This document shows, piece after piece, positions 29,990 to 38,360 of a stretch of DNA of 64,000 nucleotides. The position numbers and the translations under genes are program-made. How positions within the stretch are numbered: position 1 is the stretch's first letter; each line of letters opens with the position of its first letter. Under the pieces are notes generated by a model. The model did no database searches and had not been told where the DNA came from. It saw nothing but the letters and a program-made list of their open reading frames with translations. This stretch comes from Ignavibacteriales bacterium (GTDB lineage Bacteria; Bacteroidota; Ignavibacteria; Ignavibacteriales; Melioribacteraceae): positions 47,880-111,879 of the forward strand of contig JACOUS010000041.1 in the NCBI GenBank assembly GCA_016177735.1, given 5' to 3'.

Positions 29990-31201
29990 GTGAAATTATC
30001 CGGCAATTCCTCTGCAATGAATCTGAAATTAACACTTGTAATTATTGGTGCGGCGATTGCATTCGGTACCCTCTACTACACTCAAAACCTCGTTAATAAA
30101 CTCCAGCAAAGAGAAAGAGAAAATGTTGAGCTTTATGCAAAAGGTTTGGAATACGTTACCAACCCGGCTAACTTAAACGAGGACTTTACTTTCATATTTT
30201 TGAATGTCGTTCAAAGAATCGACTTTCCTATAATTGTAACAGATTCGACCAATCAGATAATTTCCACAGATATTGGAGTTGGTTATAAAAATATTGCAGT
30301 TGACTCTACCTTGAAACCCCATGAAATAAAATTATTCCTCAGTGATAAACTCGGCGAATTGCAAAGACAGCATACACCTATTTATGTTAAATCGCCAGAC
30401 AACAAAACACTTAATAAAATTTTTTACGGCGATTCCGATATCGTTAATCAGCTAAAGTATTATCCGTACCTTCAAATAATTTTTGCAATAGTTTTTATAC
30501 TCGTGGCATACACAAGCTTCAACTATGTTCGAAGAAGCGAGCAGAGCAACATTTGGGTGGGAATGTCTAAAGAGACAGCTCATCAGCTCGGTACACCGAT
30601 ATCAAGTTTGATGGGTTGGACAGAAATATTGAGAATGAATTATAACAATCCCGATAAAGTCCTCGACACAACCGAAGAAATCAACAGCGATTTAACACGA
30701 TTAAATAAAATCACAAAAAGATTTTCGAAAATCGGTTCACAGCCGGAGTTGAACATTGAATCACCGTACGAAATCATCGAACGTGTTATAAAATATTTTG
30801 AAAGAAGATTACCACAACTCGGCAAAAATGTTACAATTACCATTCAAGGAGAAAAAGAACGCAAAGCAAAATTAAATGCCGAGTTATTCGAATGGGTAAT
30901 TGAAAATCTTATAAAAAATGCTCTCGATGCAATTGAAAACAAAAACGGTAAAATCGATTTCTCCGTCAAACTAAATAAAAATCAAATTGAAATTGAAGCG
31001 GCGGATAACGGCAAAGGAATTGAGCATAATAAATGGAAAGAAATCTTCAGACCGGGTTTCTCCACGAAAAGACGCGGATGGGGCTTAGGATTAAGCCTTT
31101 CAAAAAGAATAATTGAAAATTATCACAAAGGGAAAATTTTTGTTAAGCAATCGGTTATTAATTCCGGTACAATTTTTAAGATTGTTATTAAGGCTGTTTG
31201 A
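29990..31201 (+). CDS. Membrane sensor histidine kinase
   Basis: 403 residues starting at GTG 29990, five bases after a GAGG site (a GTG at 29984 is also in frame). Two membrane helices (about 12-30 and 158-178) enclose a periplasmic sensor loop of about 125 residues. The dimerisation box is KETAHQLGTPISSL with the presumed phosphorylated His near 205, then an HATPase domain with ENLIKNALDAIE (N box), DNGKGIE (G1) and GWGLGLSLSKRI (G2). No response regulator gene is adjacent, so the kinase is an orphan here. Signal unknown. Confidence 0.9.
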   Translation: MKLSGNSSAMNLKLTLVIIGAAIAFGTLYYTQNLVNKLQQRERENVELYAKGLEYVTNPANLNEDFTFIFLNVVQRIDFPIIVTDSTNQIISTDIGVGYKNIAVDSTLKPHEIKLFLSDKLGELQRQHTPIYVKSPDNKTLNKIFYGDSDIVNQLKYYPYLQIIFAIVFILVAYTSFNYVRRSEQSNIWVGMSKETAHQLGTPISSLMGWTEILRMNYNNPDKVLDTTEEINSDLTRLNKITKRFSKIGSQPELNIESPYEIIERVIKYFERRLPQLGKNVTITIQGEKERKAKLNAELFEWVIENLIKNALDAIENKNGKIDFSVKLNKNQIEIEAADNGKGIEHNKWKEIFRPGFSTKRRGWGLGLSLSKRIIENYHKGKIFVKQSVINSGTIFKIVIKAV

Positions 31202-31291
31202 AAATTTTTATTTCTTCTCTTTCCCAACCACAAGAATTGTAAAGAACGTTTTTCTCAAAGGCAATTATTCATCCCCTAAAAAAATTATTTT

Positions 31292-31319
31292 TTTGTTAAA
31301 AAATTTTGTTTTATATTTG
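31292..31319 (+). promoter_or_regulatory. Candidate promoter for a small RNA or leader
   Basis: TATATTTG at 31312-31319 matches the -7 consensus. A TTTG lies at 31292-31295, but the 16-base gap is shorter than the usual 19-21. Placed just before the candidate RNA described next. Confidence 0.35.
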
Positions 31320-31324
31320 GTACA

Positions 31325-31431
31325 GACTTTGAGGATATGAGATGTCTTCTTATCCTGATAGTTAGTATACCCTCCATATTAACAAATCTAGTGGCTATGG
31401 TTATGCCCTCAACCATAGCCGCTTCTTTTTT
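31325..31431 (+). ncRNA. Candidate ~105-nt small RNA or attenuator leader ahead of the reductase gene
   Basis: A -7 box at 31312 is followed about 110 bases later by a strong terminator, with no convincing gene between. A first hairpin AGGATA/TATCCT can form near 31332-31356, and a seven-codon frame (ATG at 31342 to TAG at 31363, preceded by GAGG) lies across it, which would fit an attenuator peptide. A longer frame of 37 codons from 31337 runs through the terminator and is less likely. Either a free small RNA or a leader controlling the gene at 31482. Confidence 0.35.
31391..31431 (+). terminator. Strong rho-independent terminator
   Basis: GGCTATGGTT (31393-31402) pairs with AACCATAGCC (31411-31420) around an eight-base loop, extended by two more pairs, then a T-rich run to 31431. 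It lies upstream of, not after, an annotated gene. The 280-base gap 31202-31481 holds this, the hairpin before it and nothing else I can name. Confidence 0.85.
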
Positions 31432-31481
31432 AAATAGAACTTATTTTTAACTGCACTTGTTGCGTTTCAAAAAGATTCCTC

Positions 31482-32537
31482 ATGAGTACACTGAATCTCG
31501 AAATAAAAAAAATAATCCGCGAAACAAACAGCGTTACAAGCCTTCTATTACAAGCTCGTGAAAGCGATCAATTAAATTTCACAGCCGGGCAGTTTGTTAC
31601 ATTGCTTTTCAATTTAGATGAAGAAGAAATTCGAAGAAGTTTTTCTATTTCATCTTCTCCCCTCGATCTTCCGCAACTAAGAATAACAATTAAAAGAGCC
31701 GAGGATGGTTTAGCAAGTAAACACTTTTTAGATGAAGTAAAAACCGGCGAGATAATAAAAGCTTTTCATCCTACCGGCAACTTTACTATTAAAATAGATC
31801 CGGATAAAAAAAGAAACGCAGTGTTTATCGGTGCCGGCAGCGGCATTACACCGCTTTACTCAATGATTAAAACTATTCTTGCCGCAGAACCGCAAGGCAA
31901 GATCGCTCTCATTTACGGCAACAGAAACGAATCGTTAATTATATTCAAAGATGAAATTGATATGCTTGCGAAGGCATACAAAGATAGTTTGCAAGTAGAA
32001 CATTTTTTATCACGCCCTCAAAATTCATGGAACGGACATGTTGGAAGAATCACAAAAGAAAATTTGATTTCTACACTCAAGTCGTTAGCCAACATAGGTT
32101 ACACGGAAGCAGAATATTACTTGTGCGGTCCCGAAGGAATGATGCAAAGTGCTGCGTATGCATTAAACGAACTCGGAATAAATCATCATCATATTCACAC
32201 AGAAAATTTTGATGTCCAACTCCTCTGCGAAACAGACCGGATCGAAGAGATCGAGAGAGAAGTTACAATCATATTCAGAGACGAAGAACATAAAATAAAT
32301 ATTAAACCGGGCGAATCGATTCTTTTGAAAGCGCTCTCGCTTGGACTGGAGCTTCCGAATTCTTGCCAAGCCGGAAACTGCGGAACGTGCCGTGCAAAAC
32401 TACTCTCAGGCAAAATTCAATTGATTGAGCAAACTGCATTGAGCGAAGAAGATATTAAAAACGGGTACTGCTTAACTTGTGTCGGGCATGCGGCAAGCGA
32501 CGATGTTGTAATTCTTTATGAAGAACCTTTCGAATGA
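31482..32537 (+). CDS. FAD-NAD(P)H oxidoreductase with C-terminal [2Fe-2S] ferredoxin domain (PaaE-like)
   Basis: Transfers electrons from NAD(P)H through FAD to a plant-type iron-sulfur cluster and on to an unknown partner. FAD domain (residues 1-100) with RRSFSISSSP (about 49-58); NAD domain (100-235) with FIGAGSGITPL (about 111-121) and the CGPEGMMQ motif; ferredoxin domain (260-351) with four Cys in SCQAGNCGTC and CLTC. The domain order is that of phenylacetyl-CoA epoxidase reductase PaaE, but no oxygenase genes are nearby, so the partner is open. It overlaps nothing and the dCMP deaminase gene follows. Confidence 0.88.
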   Translation: MSTLNLEIKKIIRETNSVTSLLLQARESDQLNFTAGQFVTLLFNLDEEEIRRSFSISSSPLDLPQLRITIKRAEDGLASKHFLDEVKTGEIIKAFHPTGNFTIKIDPDKKRNAVFIGAGSGITPLYSMIKTILAAEPQGKIALIYGNRNESLIIFKDEIDMLAKAYKDSLQVEHFLSRPQNSWNGHVGRITKENLISTLKSLANIGYTEAEYYLCGPEGMMQSAAYALNELGINHHHIHTENFDVQLLCETDRIEEIEREVTIIFRDEEHKINIKPGESILLKALSLGLELPNSCQAGNCGTCRAKLLSGKIQLIEQTALSEEDIKNGYCLTCVGHAASDDVVILYEEPFE

Positions 32538-32610
32538 AAGTCGTGCAAAATTATTTATCTACAAAACCAATTATAAATTCATTAACTTTACCGCGATTAA
32601 ATTTGAACGA

Positions 32611-33123
32611 ATGACTATGAAAAAACCCGGTGCAAAACGTCCTTCGTGGGATGAATATTTTTTAAAAGTAGCAATGCTTGTTTCCGAGCGAGCTACTTGT
32701 CCGCGCATGCACTGCGGATGTGTTTTGGTACGCGATAAACAAATTCTCTCAACCGGCTATAACGGTTCAATCCCCGGTGATGATCATTGTGAAGATGCCG
32801 GATGTTTGATTGTTGACAACCATTGCGTTAGAACTATTCATGCCGAAATGAATGCGATACTGCAATGTTCTTCACACGGGATTAGTACACACGGAGCTGC
32901 GGCTTATATTACCAACATGCCGTGCACGAATTGCTCTAAAGCGTTAATCACAGCCGGCATAAAAGAGATTGTAATTTTTTCGGAATACCACGATACACTT
33001 GCCGAGGAATTTTTTACAAAAGCTAAAATAAATATTAAACGACTTACGATGCCTGAAAAAAATATTGAATATGATCTTGACGGATACACTTCCGTAAAAA
33101 AAATAAAAACAGAAACGGTGTGA
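32611..33123 (+). CDS. dCMP deaminase (ComEB-like zinc deaminase)
   Basis: Converts dCMP to dUMP for thymidylate synthesis. The zinc and proton-shuttle motif HAEMNA (about residue 78) and the second pair PCTNC (about 105) are present, together with the family's extra Cys/His cluster between CPRMHCG and CEDAGC. Start taken at ATG 32611 (or 32617), giving about 170 residues with the typical RPSWDEYFLKVA beginning. The frame is open back to 32518, overlapping the reductase, but that part looks unlike the family. Confidence 0.92.
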   Translation: MTMKKPGAKRPSWDEYFLKVAMLVSERATCPRMHCGCVLVRDKQILSTGYNGSIPGDDHCEDAGCLIVDNHCVRTIHAEMNAILQCSSHGISTHGAAAYITNMPCTNCSKALITAGIKEIVIFSEYHDTLAEEFFTKAKINIKRLTMPEKNIEYDLDGYTSVKKIKTETV

Positions 33124-33176
33124 GTAATTATTCTTAAAAAACATTATTTTATTCGTCGGTAGTTATAAGTTTAGAA

Positions 33177-35309
33177 ATGCAATTAAATAAAGAGAACTAT
33201 AAAAAATATATTAAGCCGGAAAATTTTCTTAACCGCGATTTAAGCTGGCTGGAATTTAATAACCGAGTTTTGCAAGAAGCGCTGAACCCCGAACTGCCCC
33301 TATTAGATAAAGTCAAATTTGTCTCGATCTTCTTTTCAAATCTCGATGAATTCTACATGATCCGCATTGCCGGTTTGAAGGAACAAATTCGCTCCAAAAT
33401 TTTCGACACTTCAATCGACGGTTTAACTCCTATCGAACAGATACACAAAATTGAAAAAGCAGTTCAGCCGATGCTAAAAGAAATTTATGATTACTGGCAG
33501 TCGGTTATTATTCCCGAATTACGAAGGAACAAAGTTTTTATTCTCGATATAAACGAACTAACAAAAGAAGAACGGGATGGACTTAACAAATATTTCTTAA
33601 AAGAAATTTATCCCGTACTTACTCCACTAGCATTCGACCCGGGCAGACCGTTCCCTTACATATCGAATTTGAGTTTAAGTTTTGCTATCCTGATAAAGAA
33701 GCCGAACGGCGAAAAACACTTTGCGCGTGTTAAAGTGCCGAGCATTTTACCGCGTTTACTGAGAGTAGATAATATTGTAAAATCAAAAGCCAACAATGGT
33801 ACAAACGGCTCTGTAAAATATATTTGGATTGGTGATCTAATAAAATCCAATCTTCAGTTTTTATTCCCCGGTGTAGAAATTGTTGAAGCTTATCGTTTTA
33901 GAATTACGCGCGATACCGACCTTGAAATTCAAGAGGACGAAGCGGACGATCTCCTTCAACTTGTTGAAGAAAATATTAAGCAGAGAAAATTCGGTTTTGT
34001 TGTGCGGCTCGAAGTTGAAACGCAGATGCCCGAATACATGATAGAAACACTTGTTGAAAATCTTGAAATAACGCGCGAAGATTTACATATAATAGACGGC
34101 AATCTCGGTTTGAGCGATGTTATGGAATTATGCGATCTGCCGCTTCATCATTTAAAAGAAAAACCGTTTCATCCGGTAACACCAACTATTTTAGATGAAG
34201 AAGAAAATATTTTTTCGTTGATTAGAAGAAAAGATATTTTACTGCATCATCCGTATGACTCATTTACACCGGTCGTAGATTTCATTAAAGAAATTTCCAA
34301 AGACCCCGATGTGCTTGCGATAAAACAAACCTTATACCGCGTTGGTCCGAATTCTCCAATTGTAAAATATTTGATTGAAGCCGCAGAGAGAAGAAAACAA
34401 GTAGCCGTACTCGTTGAGTTAAAAGCCCGCTTTGATGAAGAGAACAATATTTTTTGGGCGCGCGAACTCGAGAAAGCCGGCGTGCATGTTGTTTACGGAC
34501 TGGTTGGATTAAAAACCCACGCAAAGATGACTCTCGTTGTACGCAGAGAAATTGACAGCGTTAAACGTTATGTTCATTTAAGTACCGGCAACTACAACAC
34601 ATCAACGGCAAAGTTGTACACGGACATCGGATTGTTCACCGCGGACGAAGATATCTGCGCCGATGTTTCCGAAATTTTTAATTATCTCACCGGTTATTCC
34701 GAACAAAAAAGTTTTAGAAAAATTTGGGCGGCACCGGTTAACATGCGTAATAAATTTTTGGAGTTGATCGAAAGAGAAATTAAAAATGCAAAGAACGGCG
34801 GTAAAGCTCATCTCATTTTTAAACTGAATTCCCTTGTTGATCCGCAGTTGATTGCGGCTCTCTACGATGCTTCGTCGCGCGGAGTTAAAATTGATCTCAT
34901 CGTTCGCGGCATCTGTTGTTTGATTCCGCAAGTACCGGGTTTAAGCGAAAATATTAGAGTGGTCAGCATTGTCGGCAGATTTCTCGAGCACAGCAGAATT
35001 TATTATTTCTACAACCACGGCAAAGAAGAAATTTATTTGAGCAGTGCGGATATTATGCAGCGTAACCTCGATAGACGCGTTGAAATCACTTATCCGATAG
35101 AAGACCCCGACAACAAAAAATTTATCAAAGAAGAAATTCTTCGGACGTGTTTAAACGATAACGAAAAAGCAAGAATCCTTGTGCCCACCGGCAAATATAT
35201 TTTCAACAGACCGGTTTACAATGAAACCGTAATCAATCATCAGGAATACATGATGCACAACGCGGTAAAGAAAATTGTGAATATCAAACCGCGCGAAGTA
35301 ATCGAATAA
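33177..35309 (+). CDS. ppk: Polyphosphate kinase
   Basis: Polymerises the gamma phosphate of ATP into polyphosphate and can run in reverse. The 710-residue PPK1 has its N, H, C1 and C2 domains in the usual order. The N-terminal NRDLSWLEFNNRVL is typical. The phosphorylated His is in HLSTGNYN (about 466) and a second conserved His in FLEHSRIYYF (about 606). Converges with the outer-membrane protein gene only nine bases away; no terminator is visible between them. Confidence 0.96.
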   Translation: MQLNKENYKKYIKPENFLNRDLSWLEFNNRVLQEALNPELPLLDKVKFVSIFFSNLDEFYMIRIAGLKEQIRSKIFDTSIDGLTPIEQIHKIEKAVQPMLKEIYDYWQSVIIPELRRNKVFILDINELTKEERDGLNKYFLKEIYPVLTPLAFDPGRPFPYISNLSLSFAILIKKPNGEKHFARVKVPSILPRLLRVDNIVKSKANNGTNGSVKYIWIGDLIKSNLQFLFPGVEIVEAYRFRITRDTDLEIQEDEADDLLQLVEENIKQRKFGFVVRLEVETQMPEYMIETLVENLEITREDLHIIDGNLGLSDVMELCDLPLHHLKEKPFHPVTPTILDEEENIFSLIRRKDILLHHPYDSFTPVVDFIKEISKDPDVLAIKQTLYRVGPNSPIVKYLIEAAERRKQVAVLVELKARFDEENNIFWARELEKAGVHVVYGLVGLKTHAKMTLVVRREIDSVKRYVHLSTGNYNTSTAKLYTDIGLFTADEDICADVSEIFNYLTGYSEQKSFRKIWAAPVNMRNKFLELIEREIKNAKNGGKAHLIFKLNSLVDPQLIAALYDASSRGVKIDLIVRGICCLIPQVPGLSENIRVVSIVGRFLEHSRIYYFYNHGKEEIYLSSADIMQRNLDRRVEITYPIEDPDNKKFIKEEILRTCLNDNEKARILVPTGKYIFNRPVYNETVINHQEYMMHNAVKKIVNIKPREVIE

Positions 35310-35317
35310 CTACTTTA

Positions 35318-36115
35318 CTACTGCGGCAGTCTAATCGAAAAGCCCAAACTTCCGAACCAATATTTTTCCTCGCTGAAAATTCTCGAACCGATAGAAAGAT
35401 CAATTTGAATATTTTGTTTATGCAGATAAGTAATGCCCCCATCAATATGATGAACCGGCAAAAATTTATTTATTCCGAAGCCGTACAATTCTATGTAAGT
35501 TCCAATTCTATCGTTTACTTCGTAACCAAAAACTGCTGTGTATGTGTATGCATTTTTATTAATGCCGCTGTCGTTTTCAAATCCTAAATTTACTCCCACA
35601 GAAATATCATTCACAAAATCCTGACTTACGGTAAGTTTAACGGCTGGTTCAAATTTATCAGGGCGGAGTTCTCTATTCCCAAACGGAAGCGTTGTTTGCA
35701 CTATTACTGCGAGATGCGTAATCACCTCTTTATCTTTCCAAAGACTAATCTTTGTGCCGAGCGTAAAATTTTCCAAACCTTGCAGTTCGGATTCAACGCC
35801 GGCAATTTTTGTTTTATTTATCACATAATTTCCGCCTAAACGAAATTCAAACATATCGTTAATACCATAACGGAAAAGAGTTGAAGCGAGAATTAAATTT
35901 TCATTTTCGATATCAATTCCGTCATCTTTGAATTTATCTTTCTCAAATGAAAAACCGGTTTCAATCTGCAAAGAATTGACCGGCACAACAAGTGCAGATT
36001 CTGTTTGATCGGGTCTATCGGTCACCAAATCTTGTATTTGTGCAAATGTTTCTGTTCCGAAAAAAATCAGAACGAAAAAAGTAAAAGTCGAAAAAAATCG
36101 TATATAATTTTTCAT
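35318..36115 (-). CDS. Outer-membrane beta-barrel transporter (phenol MetA-like family) in the iron operon
   Basis: 265 residues. A signal peptide (residues 1-26, ending FAQ) is followed by DRPDQTESALVVP, the start pattern of the family often annotated as putative MetA pathway of phenol degradation, and about twelve amphipathic beta strands. It ends in Gln rather than an aromatic residue. Starting at ATG 36115 it overlaps the FeoB permease stop by four bases (ATGA), so it is translationally coupled to iron uptake. I infer a passive outer-membrane pore that could pass Fe2+, but no substrate evidence exists. The frame is open to 36247 inside the permease gene; that extension is not credible. 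Confidence 0.75.
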   Translation of the reverse strand: MKNYIRFFSTFTFFVLIFFGTETFAQIQDLVTDRPDQTESALVVPVNSLQIETGFSFEKDKFKDDGIDIENENLILASTLFRYGINDMFEFRLGGNYVINKTKIAGVESELQGLENFTLGTKISLWKDKEVITHLAVIVQTTLPFGNRELRPDKFEPAVKLTVSQDFVNDISVGVNLGFENDSGINKNAYTYTAVFGYEVNDRIGTYIELYGFGINKFLPVHHIDGGITYLHKQNIQIDLSIGSRIFSEEKYWFGSLGFSIRLPQ

Positions 36116-37542
36116 GCAAAGATTCTCCATAATTGAGTAACAAAGAAACAAACCATTATTCCGAGTAATACCGGCAACAGAGTCGAAACGACGGTCCACT
36201 TCACATTTTTCGTTTCCTTGTATATTGTAAAGATGGTTGTTGAACACGGATTGTGCAGCAAACTAAAAAGCATCAAATTAATTCCGGTTAGAACAGTCCA
36301 GCCGCCGGCTTGCAAAACAGAGGCAACATCAGCGGCATTATCTAATTCAAACATTACGCCGGTGCCGCCTCCTACCCCGCTTAGTTTTGAAGATAATACT
36401 GTAAGCATCAAAACAGTTGGGATGATAATTTCATTTGCCGGAATTGCAATTACATAAGCAAGAATTATTACACCGTTTAAACCGATGAAAAGCGCAAACG
36501 GATCAGCCCAATTAATAAATGCTTCTGCTATGCTTAGACCACCGATGTGAATATTTGCGACAAGCCAAATAACAACACCGGCCGGCACTGCAAAAACAAC
36601 TGCGCGCCACAATACAAAAATTGTCCGGTCAATTAACGATGTGTAAAGTGTCTGCAAAATTCTCGGCGGACGGTATGGCGGCAGTTCGAGACTGAATGTT
36701 GATGCTTCTCCTTTCAAAACAGTTTTTGATAATCCCCACGATACGATCAAACTAAAAACAATTCCGAGAATTGCAATTAACACAACTGCGGCGGCAGATG
36801 CCGCACCGGCAAATACAGGTGATACCAAGCCTCCGATAAAAATTGTAGCGATCAAAATTTGAGTGGGCCATCTTCCGTTGCACAGCGAAAAATTATTTGT
36901 GATGATTGCAATTAATCTTTCACGCGGGCTATCGATAATTCTTGCAGCAATAACTCCGGCGGCGTTGCATCCGAAGCCCATGCTCATTGTTAAAGCTTGC
37001 TTGCCGTGTGCACCAACTTTGCGGTATAAACTATCCATGTTGAATGCAACTCTCGGAAGATATCCAAAATCTTCGAGCAGTGTAAACATCGGGAAAAAAA
37101 TTGCCATTGGCGGAAGCATAACACTGATAACCCACGCCATTGCAAGATAAGCGCCGTCGATTAAAACGCCATCGAGCCACCATGGAATGCCTGCACCAGC
37201 CACAATTTGCTTCAACCATGGATGAGCCGTATCAATCAGAAAAGATGCAATCATTGCAGAAGGATAATTCGCGCCGGTAATTGTTAACCAAAAAACGACT
37301 GCGAGAATTACAAACATCAACGGGAAGCCTGTCCATCTGCTTGTAACAAGTTTATCTACAAAAGCGTCAACATCAAATTTCGGTTTACTGCCATCCCGCG
37401 ATACGACTTTCGAAGAAATTTCTTCGGCATCTTTGTAAATTGATTCGATGATCGAATCGTGCAGATTCTCACCGATATCCCATCGATACTTGTTTGCAGA
37501 TGCAAGTATTAATTCGCGTTTGTTCTTATTTATTTCGGTCAT
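36112..37542 (-). CDS. feoB: FeoB permease half (membrane domain of a split ferrous iron transporter)
   Basis: 476 residues corresponding to the C-terminal part of FeoB. It begins with the ANKYRW helix that normally follows the GTPase part, then has about ten membrane helices with two Gate domains; MGFGCNAAGVIAARIIDSPRER (first 20 residues near 200) is the conserved Cys-containing gate segment, and NGRWPTQILIA follows. The start is ATG 37542 with GAGGA seven bases before it; a TTG at 37554 also overlaps the upstream stop. It must work with the separate GTPase protein encoded just upstream. No frameshift remnant joins the two frames cleanly, so the split looks genuine. Confidence 0.9.
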   Translation of the reverse strand: MTEINKNKRELILASANKYRWDIGENLHDSIIESIYKDAEEISSKVVSRDGSKPKFDVDAFVDKLVTSRWTGFPLMFVILAVVFWLTITGANYPSAMIASFLIDTAHPWLKQIVAGAGIPWWLDGVLIDGAYLAMAWVISVMLPPMAIFFPMFTLLEDFGYLPRVAFNMDSLYRKVGAHGKQALTMSMGFGCNAAGVIAARIIDSPRERLIAIITNNFSLCNGRWPTQILIATIFIGGLVSPVFAGAASAAAVVLIAILGIVFSLIVSWGLSKTVLKGEASTFSLELPPYRPPRILQTLYTSLIDRTIFVLWRAVVFAVPAGVVIWLVANIHIGGLSIAEAFINWADPFALFIGLNGVIILAYVIAIPANEIIIPTVLMLTVLSSKLSGVGGGTGVMFELDNAADVASVLQAGGWTVLTGINLMLFSLLHNPCSTTIFTIYKETKNVKWTVVSTLLPVLLGIMVCFFVTQLWRIFA

Positions 37543-37550
37543 TGCGTTCC

Positions 37551-38348
37551 TCAACTTTCTACCGTTTGGAATTCTCTGTTTATTAACGAACCTATTTCAC
37601 CTGATCTAACTGCATCAATTATTTTCTGATCACCTTCAAGCAATCTTAATGCAATCCATCTCGTGTTGGGCAACCCCGGAAATTCTTCCATGATTTTTTT
37701 ATTTAGTTCTTCAACAGCATGAGAAACATTTTTGATTTCGCCGCTGATTCTGTGAGGTTTGCAGATAAAACTTCCACTTGCAACTTCTTGAATACTTTTT
37801 AACAGCTCCTGAATACCAACATTCTGTCTCGCAGCAGTTGGCACAACAGGTATTCCCAAATTTTTAGAGAGGAGTCTCTCATCAATTGTAATTTTGTGGC
37901 GAGCTGCTTCATCAATCAAGTTCAAACACAAAACTGCACGGTCTGTAATTTCAAGAACTTGCAAAACAAGATTCAGATTTCTTTCGAGCCGTGTTGCATC
38001 AACAACAACAACAGTAACATCGGGCTGACCGAACAAAATAAAATCGCGCGCAATCTCTTCATCCGTACTGGTTGATAACAACGAATACGTTCCGGGCAGA
38101 TCAACAATTTTGTAACGTTTATCGGAAAAACTATAACCACCCTCAGCACGTGCAACAGTTTTGCCGGGCCAATTGCCGGTGTGTTGTTTCAACCCGGTCA
38201 AACTATTGAACACCGTGCTTTTGCCAGTATTCGGGTTACCGGCAAGTGCGATTACGTAATCGTAATTTGTCATATCAACGCCAAGCTTAATTAAATTTGC
38301 AGCGTTGTGTACCGGACAGTTTGCACAATTTAGATTCTCTGTGGTCAT
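37551..38348 (-). CDS. feoB: FeoB GTPase half (cytoplasmic G domain of a split ferrous iron transporter)
   Basis: 265 residues equal to the N-terminal FeoB part. G1 GNPNTGKST (37-45), switch region NWPGKTV (59-65), G3 DLPG (83-86), G4 NLID (143-146), then a helical guanine-dissociation-inhibitor region (190-255). The N-terminus carries a CANC pair (Cys8, Cys11) not part of the usual G domain; it may bind iron or be an iron-sulfur sensor site. No membrane segment. The gene ends eight bases before the permease start. Confidence 0.92.
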   Translation of the reverse strand: MTTENLNCANCPVHNAANLIKLGVDMTNYDYVIALAGNPNTGKSTVFNSLTGLKQHTGNWPGKTVARAEGGYSFSDKRYKIVDLPGTYSLLSTSTDEEIARDFILFGQPDVTVVVVDATRLERNLNLVLQVLEITDRAVLCLNLIDEAARHKITIDERLLSKNLGIPVVPTAARQNVGIQELLKSIQEVASGSFICKPHRISGEIKNVSHAVEELNKKIMEEFPGLPNTRWIALRLLEGDQKIIDAVRSGEIGSLINREFQTVES

Positions 38349-38360
38349 TTTAAAATCCTA

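Noticed and set aside
31337..31450. 37-codon hydrophobic frame starting at ATG 31337
   Set aside because: It runs through a strong terminator hairpin; the untranslated RNA or short-leader reading is more economical.
31482..32537. Phenylacetate degradation pathway
   Set aside because: Only a PaaE-like reductase is present; no oxygenase subunit or ligase gene is nearby.
36116..36247. N-terminal extension of the outer-membrane protein
   Set aside because: It lies inside the permease gene and would bury the signal peptide.
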